A stretch of DNA of 64,000 nt from Sphingomonas sp. (GTDB lineage: Bacteria > Pseudomonadota > Alphaproteobacteria > Sphingomonadales > Sphingomonadaceae). Shown one piece after another: positions 33,803 to 42,839 of this stretch. Every line of letters begins with the position of its first letter. Position 1 is the first letter of the stretch. The stretch is taken from NCBI GenBank assembly GCA_017418975.1, contig JAFOMG010000016.1, forward strand, positions 62,001-126,000, read 5' to 3'. The notes under the pieces are model-generated. The model searched no databases. It was not told where the DNA came from and saw only the letters and a list, made by a program, of their open reading frames with translations. A program made the position numbers and the translations under genes.

Positions 33803-34678
33803 ATGGTCCGCCCTCACCTGCCCCTCAATGCCCTGCGCGCCTTCGAGGCATCGGCCCGGCATCTGAGCTTCACTCGCGCCGCGATCGAGCTGTGCGTCAC
33901 GCAAGCCGCGATCAGCCATCAGGTGAAGGGGCTGGAGCAGCGCCTCGGCACCCAGCTCTTCCGCCGCCTGCCGCGCGGGCTCGCGCTCACCGACGAGGGG
34001 CTGGCGCTGCTCCCGGCGCTGGGGGACAGCTTCGATCGCATCGCCGAACTGGTCGAGAGCATCGCCAGCGGCACCGCCGCGCAGCTGCTCTCGGTCGCCG
34101 CAGTGGGCACCTTCGCCACCGGCTGGCTGCTTCCCCGCCTCCCCGCCTTCCATGCCGCGCATCCGCGCATCGACCTGCGCCTGTTCACCAACAACAACCG
34201 CGTCGACCTGGCCGGCGAAGGGCTCGACTATGCCATCCGCTTCGGCGCCGGCGCCTGGCACGGCACCGAGGCGGTGCCGCTGGTCGAGACGCCGCTCACG
34301 CCGCTCTGCACGCCCGCGCTCGCCGCGCGCCTCGCCACGCCTACGGACCTGCTCGGCCTGCCGTTGCTGCGCTCCTACCGCGCCGATGAATGGCCGCGCT
34401 GGCTCGCCCAGGCCGGTATCGCGCCGCCGCCGCTGCGCGGCCCGGTGTTCGACAGCTCGCTGGCGATGGCCGAGGCGGCGATCCAGGGGATGGGCGTTGC
34501 CCTCGCCCCGCCGGCGATGCTTTCCCGCCATCTGGGCGAAGGCCGGCTCGTCCGCCCCTTCGCGCTCGAAGTCTCGACCGGCCGCTACTGGCTCACCTGG
34601 CTCCAGTCGCGCACGCCCGGCCCGGCGATGCTCGCGTTCCGGGAATGGATCGTGACGGAAGCGGGCATGCGCGCCTGA
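33803..34678 (+). CDS. LysR-family regulator (GcvA/AmpR-like)
   Basis: The 291-residue regulator starts PHLPLNALRAFEASARHLSFTRAAIELCVTQAAISHQVKGLEQRLGTQLFRR, the classic LysR helix-turn-helix of the GcvA subgroup. A two-lobe effector domain follows (AAVGTFATGWLLPRLPAFHAAHPRIDLRLFTNNN, GLDYAIRFGAGAWHGTE). Similar regulators control beta-lactamase or glycine cleavage genes; no such neighbour is seen, so the target is unknown. Confidence 0.92.
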   Translation: MVRPHLPLNALRAFEASARHLSFTRAAIELCVTQAAISHQVKGLEQRLGTQLFRRLPRGLALTDEGLALLPALGDSFDRIAELVESIASGTAAQLLSVAAVGTFATGWLLPRLPAFHAAHPRIDLRLFTNNNRVDLAGEGLDYAIRFGAGAWHGTEAVPLVETPLTPLCTPALAARLATPTDLLGLPLLRSYRADEWPRWLAQAGIAPPPLRGPVFDSSLAMAEAAIQGMGVALAPPAMLSRHLGEGRLVRPFALEVSTGRYWLTWLQSRTPGPAMLAFREWIVTEAGMRA

Positions 34679-34748
34679 CCGCCCGGCCGGCACCGGTTGA
34701 GGCCAAGCCCGCAATCTGGGATAAGCGGCGCGTCGAAGGAGGCTCGTC

Positions 34749-35909
34749 ATGCTACGCACCCTCTTGTCCGCCATCCTGCTCCTCATCGCCCTGCCCGCCA
34801 CGGCGCTCGCCCAGAGGCCTGCCCAAAGGCAAGCGGAGTCTCCCGGCACGCTGATCTCCGCCGAGCCGGTCTCCGGCGGGACGGACGCGATGCGCAGCTG
34901 GCGCATCGCCTATTGGACCAGCGACGCGCAGGGCCGCGCGATCCGCGTCACCGGCATGATCGTCGCCCCGCGCGATCGCGTGCCCTCGCCCGCGCCGCGC
35001 CGGGTGATCGCCTGGACCCACGGCACCTGGGGCGTGGTCGAGCGATGCGCGCCGTCGCTGAGCCCCGATTTCTGGCAGGCGACACCCGCGCTCGCCGAGA
35101 TGATCGCGCGCGGCTATCTGGTGGTCGCGCCCGATTATCCGGGGCTCGGCTCGCCCATGGCCCATCCCTATCTGATCGGCATCGACACCGCGCGCGCGGT
35201 GCTCGACGCGGTGCGCGCCGCCCGGTCGCTGCGCGAGGCCCGGGCCGGCGCCGATTTCGCGGTCTGGGGCGAATCGCAGGGCGGGCACGCGGCGCTGTGG
35301 ACCGGGGCGGAGGCCGCGCGCTATGCGCCCGAGCTGCGCCTGCTCGGCACCGCCGCCGCCGCGGCGCCCACCGCGCGCGCCGCCAATCTCCGCTCGGGCA
35401 TCGATGCCAATGTCCGCGCGATGCTGGCGGCCTATGCGGCCTATAGCTGGTCGCGGCATTTCGGCCATCCGCTCTCCAGCCTGTTCAACAAGACCAATGC
35501 CGGGGTCGCCACCCGCCTGGCGCGCAACAATTGCGTCGAGCTCGGCAAGAAGCCGCGGCTCGGCACGATCCTCGGCATCGCGGCGATCCGGGGCGCGCTG
35601 CGCAGCAAGGACATGGGCAGCACCCCGCCCTGGGCCGGCATCGCCCGCGCCAACAGCGTCGCGCCCGGCGCGGTGCCCGGCCCCCTGCTGATCGCGCAGG
35701 GTAGCGCCGACACCGTGGTCGCGCCGGCCGTGACGCTCGCCTTTGCCCGCCAGCGCTGCCGCGCCGGCGCGCCGCTGCGCTACATCTCGCTGCCCGGCGG
35801 CGACCATGGCGCCGCCGCACGCGACGCCGGCGCCGCCAGGACCACGCTCGACTGGATCGACGCGCGCTTCGCCGGGCAAAGACCGCCGAACGATTGCGGG
35901 CGGATCTAG
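34749..35909 (+). CDS. Exported lipase/esterase (secretory lipase type)
   Basis: The 386-residue protein has a signal peptide (LLSAILLLIALPATALA) and an alpha/beta hydrolase fold of the secretory lipase kind (PF03583-like): VIAWTHGTWG (oxyanion loop), VVAPDYPGLGS, the nucleophile Ser in GESQGGHAALW, Asp in QGSADTVVAP and His in GGDHGAAA. Paired cysteines (RCAPSLS, NNCVELG, RQRCRAG, NDCGRI) suggest disulphides. Relatives hydrolyse short-chain esters or triglycerides. Confidence 0.87.
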   Translation: MLRTLLSAILLLIALPATALAQRPAQRQAESPGTLISAEPVSGGTDAMRSWRIAYWTSDAQGRAIRVTGMIVAPRDRVPSPAPRRVIAWTHGTWGVVERCAPSLSPDFWQATPALAEMIARGYLVVAPDYPGLGSPMAHPYLIGIDTARAVLDAVRAARSLREARAGADFAVWGESQGGHAALWTGAEAARYAPELRLLGTAAAAAPTARAANLRSGIDANVRAMLAAYAAYSWSRHFGHPLSSLFNKTNAGVATRLARNNCVELGKKPRLGTILGIAAIRGALRSKDMGSTPPWAGIARANSVAPGAVPGPLLIAQGSADTVVAPAVTLAFARQRCRAGAPLRYISLPGGDHGAAARDAGAARTTLDWIDARFAGQRPPNDCGRI

Positions 35910-36039
35910 AGTGTCTGCTTCGCCCATATCCGTCTCCCAGGCACAAGGCCGGGGTGGCGAGCAACGCGACGAGCTCGGCGCCTTCATTCCAAATGCCGAT
36001 ACGGCCCAAGCCGAGGGCTCAAATATTCCCTCTCTCGCC

Positions 36040-36060
36040 ATCCCCGCGAGAGCGGGGTGA
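36040..36060. repeat. Short REP-like half element
   Basis: catccccgcgagagcggggtg forms a small ccccgc/gcgggg hairpin in the 167-base gap between the lipase and CDF genes. No other feature was found in this gap. Confidence 0.45.
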
Positions 36061-36076
36061 CGAACCAAGCCCGGGC

Positions 36077-37036
36077 TCATCCCATCGCCAGCGCATCCAC
36101 CGCGTCCTCGCGCTTCTCGGGCCTGATATAGATCGAGCTGAGCTTGGGCTCCTGCGCCTTCAGCCGCTGCTCGAGCCGCTCGATCAGCGTCTCCGCCTCG
36201 CCCATCGGCAGCGCGTCGGCGAAATCGGCGCTGATCGCCACGAAGATGCGGTCGGGCGCGGTGTGGATGGTGCGGACATGGTTGACATGAGTGATGCACG
36301 GCTCGGCCTCGAGCAGCGCGCGGATCCGCGCCACCATGTCGAGATTGGCGCGCTCGCCGATCAGCAGCCCCTTGGATTCGCGCGCCAGCAGCATCGCCAC
36401 CACGGCCAGGATCACGCCGATCGCGATCGAGGCCCAGCCGTCGATCCGCGGATCGCCCCAGTGATGGCTCGCCCACACGCCGGCCGCCGCCACGGCCAGC
36501 CCGGCCAGCGCCGCCGAATCCTCGAACAGCACGATGAAGCCGGAAGGGTCCTTCGATTCCCGGATCGCCCGCCACCAGCCGAGATCGCCCTTGCGCGCCG
36601 CAAACGCGCGCATCGCGACCCACCAGCTCGCCCCTTCCAGCACGAAGGCGATGGCGAGCACGACATAATTGACCAGGGGATCGCGCAGCGGCTCGGGCGC
36701 GGCGATGTGCCGCCAGCCTTCGTAGATCGAGACGCCGGCGCCCAGCCCGAAGATCAGGATGGCGACGATGAATGCCCAGAAATAGAGCTCGCGACCATAG
36801 CCGAAAGGATGATCCCGGTCGGGCAGGCGCTTCGCCCGATACTGGCCATAGAGCAGCAGCCCCTGGTTGCCCGTGTCGACCAGGCTGTGCACGCCCTCGG
36901 TGAGCATCGAGGAGGATGCGGTGATCGCGGCCGCCACGAACTTGGCGGCCGCGATTCCGAGATTGGCGGCGAGCGCCGCATAGATGACGAGGTTGGCGCG
37001 CCAGCCCGTCGCGGGCATGGCGGGCGCGGCCGCCAT
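36077..37036 (-). CDS. Cation diffusion facilitator transporter
   Basis: A 319-residue inner-membrane CDF protein, distinct from DmeF: no His loop, and the sites are SMLTEGVHSLVDTGNQ (motif with H-x3-D) and FEDSAALAGL, as in the Fe/Zn/Mn groups of the family. HPFGYGRELYFWAF is a typical segment between helices 2 and 3. A cytoplasmic ferredoxin-like domain ends the protein. The metal is unknown. It starts eight bases after the next small gene. Confidence 0.9.
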   Translation of the reverse strand: MAAAPAMPATGWRANLVIYAALAANLGIAAAKFVAAAITASSSMLTEGVHSLVDTGNQGLLLYGQYRAKRLPDRDHPFGYGRELYFWAFIVAILIFGLGAGVSIYEGWRHIAAPEPLRDPLVNYVVLAIAFVLEGASWWVAMRAFAARKGDLGWWRAIRESKDPSGFIVLFEDSAALAGLAVAAAGVWASHHWGDPRIDGWASIAIGVILAVVAMLLARESKGLLIGERANLDMVARIRALLEAEPCITHVNHVRTIHTAPDRIFVAISADFADALPMGEAETLIERLEQRLKAQEPKLSSIYIRPEKREDAVDALAMG

Positions 37037-37044
37037 TGCCGGCC

Positions 37045-37392
37045 TCAGCCGAGGCCGATCTTCGACAGGATCCGGCCGATCACGCCCTTGCCGTCACCCT
37101 GGGCCAGCCGGGCTTCCTTCCTGGGATCATAGCCCGAGCTTTCGGGAAGATCGCCGCCGCGATGGCTATGCACCGGCTGGGTCGAAGCGGGCGGATCCGA
37201 CGCATCCATCGATTCGTCGAGCGCCCGGTCGAGCCGCGCTTCCTTGCTTTCCGGGTTGCGCGCCAGCCGCTCGGCAATCGATTCGTCGGTGCCGGCATCG
37301 GCCGATCGGGCGGCCGTGCGCTTGGTTTCCTCATCCGGGCCCGGTACCGCCGACAGGGGGTCCAGCGCCGGGTCGATCGGGTTCGCGTCCAT
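37045..37392 (-). CDS. Small acidic-basic hypothetical protein
   Basis: The 115-residue hydrophilic protein (start MDANPIDPALDPLSAVPGPDEE, end GVIGRILSKIGLG) is predicted mostly disordered, with a charged helix RNPESKEARLDRALDESMDAS in the middle and an amphipathic C-terminal tail. Tightly upstream of the CDF gene. No family is recognised; it could be a small membrane- or stress-associated protein. A real gene is supported by a good ctcctgag-type ribosome site on the minus strand. Confidence 0.65.
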   Translation of the reverse strand: MDANPIDPALDPLSAVPGPDEETKRTAARSADAGTDESIAERLARNPESKEARLDRALDESMDASDPPASTQPVHSHRGGDLPESSGYDPRKEARLAQGDGKGVIGRILSKIGLG

Positions 37393-37554
37393 GACTCACT
37401 CTCCTGAGCGTTGCCGGGCTGTAACGAACGCCCGGCGATTCGCGTTCCCGCACCCGCCTTCGCCCAGGCGCAAAAGAAAACGGCCCGGCGAGTTTCCCCG
37501 CCGGGCCGCATTTCCCGGGATCTCGCGATGCCGCGCTCGGCGCGGCGCCCCGGA

Positions 37555-38307
37555 TCAGTTCCGCTGGCTGCCGAACAGGCGCAGCAGGAACAGGAACATG
37601 TTGATGAAGTCGAGGTAGAGCGTCAGCGCGCCCAGCACCACGGCCTTGCCGCGCATGTCGCTGCCCTGGACGTAGAAATACATGCTCTTGATCTTCTGCG
37701 TGTCATAGGCGGTGAGGCCCGCGAACAGCAGCACGCCGATCACGCTGAGCGCCAGGCTCAGCGGCCCCGACTGCAGGAACAGGTTGATGATCGAAGCGAC
37801 GATCAGACCGACCAGGCCCATGATCAGGAAGGTGCCCATGCCCGACAGGTCACGCTTCGTGGTGTAGCCCCACAGGCTGAGCCCCGCAAAGCCGGCCGCC
37901 GTCGCGAAGAACACCTGCGCGATCGAGGTATCGGTGTAGCGCAGGAAGATCGTCGAGAGCGAGAGGCCCATCACCGTGGCATAGACCCAGTACAGCGCCT
38001 GCATCGCCGGGGTGGAGAGGCGCATCTGGCCGAAGCTCATCACCAGCACGATGCCGAGCGGCGCGAGCATCACGATCCAGCCGAGCAGCGAGGGGGAGAC
38101 CGCGCCGTTCGCCTGCTCGGTGAACAGCACCGCGATCGCCCCGCTCTTGGCGAAGAGCAGCGCGACGATGCCGGTCAGCAGCACGCCCGAAGCCATGTAG
38201 TTGTAGACGGACAGCATGTACGACCTGAGCCCCGCGTCGCGCGCATCCGCGCCCGCGCCGGCGGTCACATAGGGCGCGCCCGTCCGGGGATCCGACCAGT
38301 CAGCCAT
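37555..38307 (-). CDS. Bax inhibitor-1/YccA family membrane protein
   Basis: The 250-residue integral membrane protein has seven predicted transmembrane helices. MADWSDPRTGAPYVTAGAGADARDAGLRSYMLSVYNYMASGVLLTG is a typical BI-1 start, and the C-terminus holds LTAYDTQKIKSMY and LTLYLDFINMFLFLLRLFG, with the Asp residues of the pH/calcium-sensing di-aspartyl site. Bacterial members are proton or calcium leak channels or chaperones of FtsH. It is preceded by a good aaggagt site. Confidence 0.93.
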   Translation of the reverse strand: MADWSDPRTGAPYVTAGAGADARDAGLRSYMLSVYNYMASGVLLTGIVALLFAKSGAIAVLFTEQANGAVSPSLLGWIVMLAPLGIVLVMSFGQMRLSTPAMQALYWVYATVMGLSLSTIFLRYTDTSIAQVFFATAAGFAGLSLWGYTTKRDLSGMGTFLIMGLVGLIVASIINLFLQSGPLSLALSVIGVLLFAGLTAYDTQKIKSMYFYVQGSDMRGKAVVLGALTLYLDFINMFLFLLRLFGSQRN

Positions 38308-38397
38308 TTCAAAACTCCTTTGCCCGGCACCTGCCGGTATCCGTGAATATCGCCCCCGCGCCGGGTGTTTTCAAGCAAAACCGGGCGCGCTAGTGCC

Positions 38398-38940
38398 ATG
38401 GCCATGCTTCGCCTGTTCGTCGGCCTGCGTCCACCCGCCCCGATCCGCGCCCAGTTGCGCGCGCTGATGGGCGGCATTCCCGGCGCACGCTGGCAGGACG
38501 ACGGCCAGCTCCACATCACCCTGCGCTTCATCGGCGAAGTCGACGAGCGCGCCGCCGAGGACGCCGCGCTTGCGCTTTCCTCGGTGCGCTGGCCGCCGCT
38601 CGCGGTCGCGCTGGAGGGTGTCGGCACGTTCGACAGCCGCGGCCGGATCAACGCGCTCTGGGCCGGCATCCGCCCGCGCGAAGGGCTCGCCGGGCTCCAC
38701 CGCAAGATCGACCAGGCGCTGGTCCGCGCCGGCCAGCCGCCGGAGCGCCGGGCCTATCTCCCCCACATTACCCTGGCGCGGATGAACGCTCCCGCCGAAG
38801 CCGCCGAGCGCTTCGTCGAGGCGCATGCCGGCCTCGCCAGCCCATCCTTCGCGCTCGACCATTTCTACCTGTTCGAAAGCCATCTCGGCCATGAAGGCGC
38901 GCGCTACGAGGCAGTGGAACGCTATCCGCTCCAGGCCTGA
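38398..38940 (+). CDS. thpR: RNA 2',3'-cyclic phosphodiesterase
   Basis: The 180-residue 2H-phosphoesterase has both catalytic HxT motifs, H39-I-T in LHITLRFIGEV and H123-I-T in LPHITLARM. It opens RNA 2',3'-cyclic phosphates and may ligate tRNA halves in vitro. Two ATGs (38398 and 38404) compete; the first is given. The F-x3-S-L pattern of the C-terminus (FYLFESHLGHEGARYEAVERYPL) is typical. Confidence 0.93.
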   Translation: MAMLRLFVGLRPPAPIRAQLRALMGGIPGARWQDDGQLHITLRFIGEVDERAAEDAALALSSVRWPPLAVALEGVGTFDSRGRINALWAGIRPREGLAGLHRKIDQALVRAGQPPERRAYLPHITLARMNAPAEAAERFVEAHAGLASPSFALDHFYLFESHLGHEGARYEAVERYPLQA

Positions 38941-38966
38941 CTCCCCTCCCTTCCAGGAAGGGGAGA
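38941..38966. terminator. Hairpin between convergent thpR and kinase genes
   Basis: ctcccctcccttcc pairs imperfectly with ggaaggggag around a short loop. It starts immediately after the thpR stop and separates convergent genes. Confidence 0.5.
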
Positions 38967-38975
38967 ATATGGGTC

Positions 38976-41282
38976 CTAACCCCGCTTCTTCCCCTCCAGC
39001 ACCGCGCGCACCTTTCGCGCCAGCTGCTCGCGGGTATAGGGTTTGGAGAGCAGCTCCACGCCCACGTCCAGCCGCCCGTCGTGCACGATGGCGTTCTCGG
39101 TATAGCCCGAGGTGAAGAGCACCATGAGCTCGGGTAGCCGCGCCCGCGCCAGCCGCGCCAGCTCCGGGCTCTTCAGCGCCCCCGGCATCACCACGTCGGT
39201 GAACAGCAGGTCGATCGCCACGCCGCTCTCGATCACGCTCAGCGCGCTCTGCGCGTCGTTGGCGCGCAGCACGATATAGCCCAGGTCGGTCAGCAGCTCG
39301 ACCACCGTCGCCTGCACGTCCGGATCGTCCTCGGCCACCAGGATCGTCTCGTTGCCGCCGCGCATCGTCACGGTCTCGGGCGAGGCGGCCACCAATTCCT
39401 CGCGCCCGCGCACGCGCGGCAGATAGAGCTTCAGCGTGGTGCCGTGGCCGAGCTCGGAATAGATCTTCACATGGCCGCCGGACTGCTTGACGAAGCCATA
39501 GACCATCGAGAGCCCCAGCCCCGATCCCTGCCCCTCGGGCTTGGTGGAGAAGAAGGGCTCGAACACCTGCTCGATCAGCTTCGGATCGATGCCGGTGCCC
39601 GTGTCGGTCACCGCCAGCATCACATATTGGCCCGGCGGCACGTCATCCAGCCCGCTGGTATAGGCATCGTCGAGCGAGGCGTTCGCCGCCTCGATCGTCA
39701 GCTTGCCCGTGCCCGCCATCGCGTCGCGCGCGTTGATCGCGAGGTTGAGGATCGCATTCTCCAGCTGGGTCGGATCGGCCTGGCAGTTCCACAGCCCTCC
39801 GGAGGTGATCACCTCGATCGCGATCGCCTCGCCCAGCGCGCGGCGCAGCATGTCCTCCATGCCGCCCAGGAACCGGCCGATGTTGAGCACGCGCGGCTCG
39901 AGCGGCTGGCGCCGGCCAAAGGCGAGCAGCTGGCTGGCCAGCTTCGATCCGCGCTGCACCCCGGACAGCGCGTTCGCCACCCGCCGCTCGGCCTTGTCAT
40001 TGCCCTGCACGTCGCGCGCGAGAAGCTGGAGATTGCCCGAGATCACCTGGAGCAGATTGTTGAAGTCATGCGCCACGCCGCCGGTGAGCTTGCCGATCGT
40101 CTCCATCTTCTGCGCCTGCTGGAGCGCGGCGAACACCGTCTCGCGCTCGGTCACCGCCTCGGCGACGCGCGTCTCCAGCCGCTCGTTGAGCACGCGCAGC
40201 TCCTCCTCGGCAACGGCGCGACGCGCCAGCTCGCGCGCCACAGCCTCGAACAGCCGGGCATTGTCCATCGCCAGTGCCGCCTGGCCGGCCAGGCTCACCA
40301 GGCTCGCCTCGGCCGCGGCGCTGAACCGGCCGGGCTCGGGATGGCCGTAGAGCAGGCCGCCGATCACGTCCCCCGCCGGGGTGCGCACCGGCACGGCCAG
40401 ATAGGAGCGCACCGGCAGATGCCCCTCGGGCATGCCCTTGAACGGCGCGTTCCGGCCATAGCGGGGATCCGCGGTGACGTCGTCGACGCGGATGATGCCC
40501 GTCCCGGCAAAGGTCGGCTCGAACAACCGGGTGATCCGCGGCATCGGGAATTTGTCGAACACCGAGCGCGGCGCTCCGGACAGCGCGTAGAGCATGTAGC
40601 GCTCGCCCTCGGTCTCGTCGGTGCTGTTGTAGAAGAAGGCGCCGAACTGCGCGCCGATCAGCGCCACGCCCGCATCCACCGCGGTCTGCGCCACGCGCGC
40701 GCTGTCGCGCTCGCCGGTGATCGCGGTGCCCGCCTGGTTGACCACTTCCAGCGTGCGTGATTTCTCCTCCAGCGCCTCGCGCACGTCGCGCTCGCGCGCC
40801 GCCATGTGGAAATGCTCGGTCCGATCGGCGCTGGTGCCGAAGATGCCCACCACCTTGCCCGCCGCATCGCGGATCGGCGTCAGCGCCAGGTCGACATGGA
40901 TGTCGATCTTCTCGCCGCCGCCGCGTATGGTCTGCACGTGCAGGCCGGGGCGGAGCACCGGCTCGCCGGCGAACGCCCGCTCGAAATGGGTGCCCACCTC
41001 TTCCCACACCGCCGGCCAGCTCTTGCGATAGGAGCGGCCGAAGATCCGGCGATCCTCGTCGCGATAGGCGTCGAGGATGCGGTCGTTGTAGAAGAACAGA
41101 TAGTCCGGGCCCCAGGTGATGAAGGTCCGTTGCGGCGAAGCGAGCATCAGGTCGATCGCGACCTTCAGTTCGCGCGGCCAGCCCGCGATCGGGCCGAGCT
41201 CCGGCACCGCCAAGTCCGGTGCCCGCAGCCTCTCCCCTGTTTCTCCGCCGTGGCTGGGCCAGGCGGCATCGGCTTCAGCCAT
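38976..41282 (-). CDS. Hybrid histidine kinase (PAS-GAF-HK-REC)
   Basis: The 768-residue cytoplasmic sensor kinase has a PAS-like domain (about residues 40-170, FITWGPDYLFFYNDRILDAYR), a GAF domain (about 195-360) and a coiled coil (about 365-395). The dimerisation domain has the phospho-acceptor His405 in GGVAHDFNNLL, an HATPase domain with NLAINARDAM, DTGTGI and GSGLGLSM, and a C-terminal receiver with the acceptor Asp696 in LLFTDVVMPG. No transmembrane segment is present. The PAS may sense light or redox, but no chromophore Cys is seen. The ATG at 41282 has ggggagc upstream. No partner regulator gene is adjacent. Confidence 0.93.
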   Translation of the reverse strand: MAEADAAWPSHGGETGERLRAPDLAVPELGPIAGWPRELKVAIDLMLASPQRTFITWGPDYLFFYNDRILDAYRDEDRRIFGRSYRKSWPAVWEEVGTHFERAFAGEPVLRPGLHVQTIRGGGEKIDIHVDLALTPIRDAAGKVVGIFGTSADRTEHFHMAARERDVREALEEKSRTLEVVNQAGTAITGERDSARVAQTAVDAGVALIGAQFGAFFYNSTDETEGERYMLYALSGAPRSVFDKFPMPRITRLFEPTFAGTGIIRVDDVTADPRYGRNAPFKGMPEGHLPVRSYLAVPVRTPAGDVIGGLLYGHPEPGRFSAAAEASLVSLAGQAALAMDNARLFEAVARELARRAVAEEELRVLNERLETRVAEAVTERETVFAALQQAQKMETIGKLTGGVAHDFNNLLQVISGNLQLLARDVQGNDKAERRVANALSGVQRGSKLASQLLAFGRRQPLEPRVLNIGRFLGGMEDMLRRALGEAIAIEVITSGGLWNCQADPTQLENAILNLAINARDAMAGTGKLTIEAANASLDDAYTSGLDDVPPGQYVMLAVTDTGTGIDPKLIEQVFEPFFSTKPEGQGSGLGLSMVYGFVKQSGGHVKIYSELGHGTTLKLYLPRVRGREELVAASPETVTMRGGNETILVAEDDPDVQATVVELLTDLGYIVLRANDAQSALSVIESGVAIDLLFTDVVMPGALKSPELARLARARLPELMVLFTSGYTENAIVHDGRLDVGVELLSKPYTREQLARKVRAVLEGKKRG

Positions 41283-41414
41283 CCATGCTCCCCATGCGCC
41301 CCGCCCCGGCCGTGGTTTATACATGCTGCGTCCGCCGGGAAAAGACGCCGCCGCCGATATCGCGCCGATCGCCGCGAGGACGCGGGAAGCCGGAACCCCG
41401 ATCGGGTCCTCGAT

Positions 41415-41564
41415 CTAGGACCCGCTGCGCTTCCCCGGCAGTTTCACGATCCCGAAGCCCAGGGCGAGGCCGAGCAAAATGCCGATCGCCATGTTGCCGA
41501 TCAGCGCCCCGACTATCACGCCGATCGCGATGCCGAGGGGAAATCCTATGGCAGTCCTTTGCAT
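41415..41564 (-). CDS. Small glycine-zipper membrane protein (49 aa)
   Basis: A 49-residue protein, too short for ordinary gene calling: MQRTAIGFPLGIAIGV, then a single hydrophobic helix with regular Gly spacing (IVGALIGNMAIGILLGLALGFGIV) and a basic tail KLPGKRSGS. gagagg lies six bases before the start. It sits between the hybrid kinase and an alpha/beta hydrolase. Glycine-zipper peptides often pack in membranes or act as small toxins; function is unknown. Confidence 0.7.
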   Translation of the reverse strand: MQRTAIGFPLGIAIGVIVGALIGNMAIGILLGLALGFGIVKLPGKRSGS

Positions 41565-41707
41565 CACGCGCCTCTCGCCATCCGTCCGCATCGGGGGATG
41601 CCATCCCTAGGGTCATGCCCCGGCTCGGGTCAACGCGTCCGGACGGCCGGCATTGTGAGCAGCGCGCGATCCATGCTTAGATCCTCGCCTTCGACCGGGA
41701 GGCGCAT

Positions 41708-42601
41708 ATGCACACCATGCTCATTGCCAAGCTCTTGTCCTGCGCGGCCATCCTCGCTTCCGCCACGATCGCGGCGGGCCAGGAGAAGCCGGTCGATGGC
41801 CGCTTCGATGTCGGCGGGCGGTCGATCCGCCTGTCCTGCACGGGCAGCGGCGGGCCGACGGTGGTGATCGACGCCGGCATGGGAACCGCGCCGGTCGAGG
41901 ATCCGGGCTGGCGAGGCATCGCAGACCAGGTGGCGGCGGTCGCGCGTACCTGCCTGTACGATCGCGCCGGGCTTGGCGGGAGCGACCCGGCGCCCGCAGG
42001 GCCGCGCACCAGCCGGGACGCCGCCCGCGATCTGCATGCCGCATTGTCGGCGGCGGGCGAGAAGGGACCTTATCTGCTCGTCGGCCACTCGATCGGCGGG
42101 CTCCATTCCCAGGTGTTCGCGGCGCAATATCCGGCCGACACGGCGGGGCTGGTGCTGGTGTCGACGACGCATCCCGACCAGTTCTCGAAATGGCTGGCGC
42201 AGCTGCCCGCACCGGCACCGGGCGAGGAAAAGGCCGTGACCGATGCGCGTGCCTTCCTTCTGAGCGTGCAGGCGGATCCGGCCAGGAACGACGAGCGGCT
42301 CGACATGCGCGCCAGCGCCGCGCAGGCGCATCTGCTCACATCGCTCGGGAGCAAGCCGGTGATCGTCGCGACCCACAGCCCGCGCTTCCGCATGGTCCCG
42401 GGCTTGTCGGAACCGATCGCCGTCAAATTGGAGGACGCCACCCAGCGGATGCAGCGCGAGTATCTGTCCCTGTCGAGCAACGCGCATCAGAACATTGCCG
42501 AACGCGCGGGCCACGGCCTGCCACACGAAGCGCCGCAATTCGTGGTCGATAACATTCTGCAGGGCGTCGCGGCGGTTCGGGGCCGGCCGCTTGGGCGATA
42601 A
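41708..42601 (+). CDS. Exported alpha/beta hydrolase
   Basis: A 297-residue protein with a signal peptide (MLIAKLLSCAAILASATIAAG). The nucleophile Ser is in GHSIGGLHSQ, the oxyanion loop in VVIDAGMGTAP, and the His is near the end in AHQNIAERAGHGLPHEAP. The acid residue is less clear, perhaps Asp in EDATQRM. Similar proteins are epoxide- or ester-hydrolase-like. The substrate is unknown. Confidence 0.88.
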   Translation: MHTMLIAKLLSCAAILASATIAAGQEKPVDGRFDVGGRSIRLSCTGSGGPTVVIDAGMGTAPVEDPGWRGIADQVAAVARTCLYDRAGLGGSDPAPAGPRTSRDAARDLHAALSAAGEKGPYLLVGHSIGGLHSQVFAAQYPADTAGLVLVSTTHPDQFSKWLAQLPAPAPGEEKAVTDARAFLLSVQADPARNDERLDMRASAAQAHLLTSLGSKPVIVATHSPRFRMVPGLSEPIAVKLEDATQRMQREYLSLSSNAHQNIAERAGHGLPHEAPQFVVDNILQGVAAVRGRPLGR

Positions 42602-42839
42602 GGGCATCTGGCCGCGCTCTCGCGGGGGGCCAGGCAATCGGCCGTCAGCGCCGCCTGTCACGGGAATGCATCCTGCCCGGTCGATCGGCCGGAAATAGCC
42701 CGCCCGCGTTCGGCGTTCGCTTATCCAATCTCGGACGGCTGCAATTTGGTTAGGCGATTGTCCGCTTTGGTGGAAAAAGGGCGGCCAGCGGACATCTCAG
42801 CATTCGCAATTACGAGCCAGTGACTGCGTTACTGATAGC

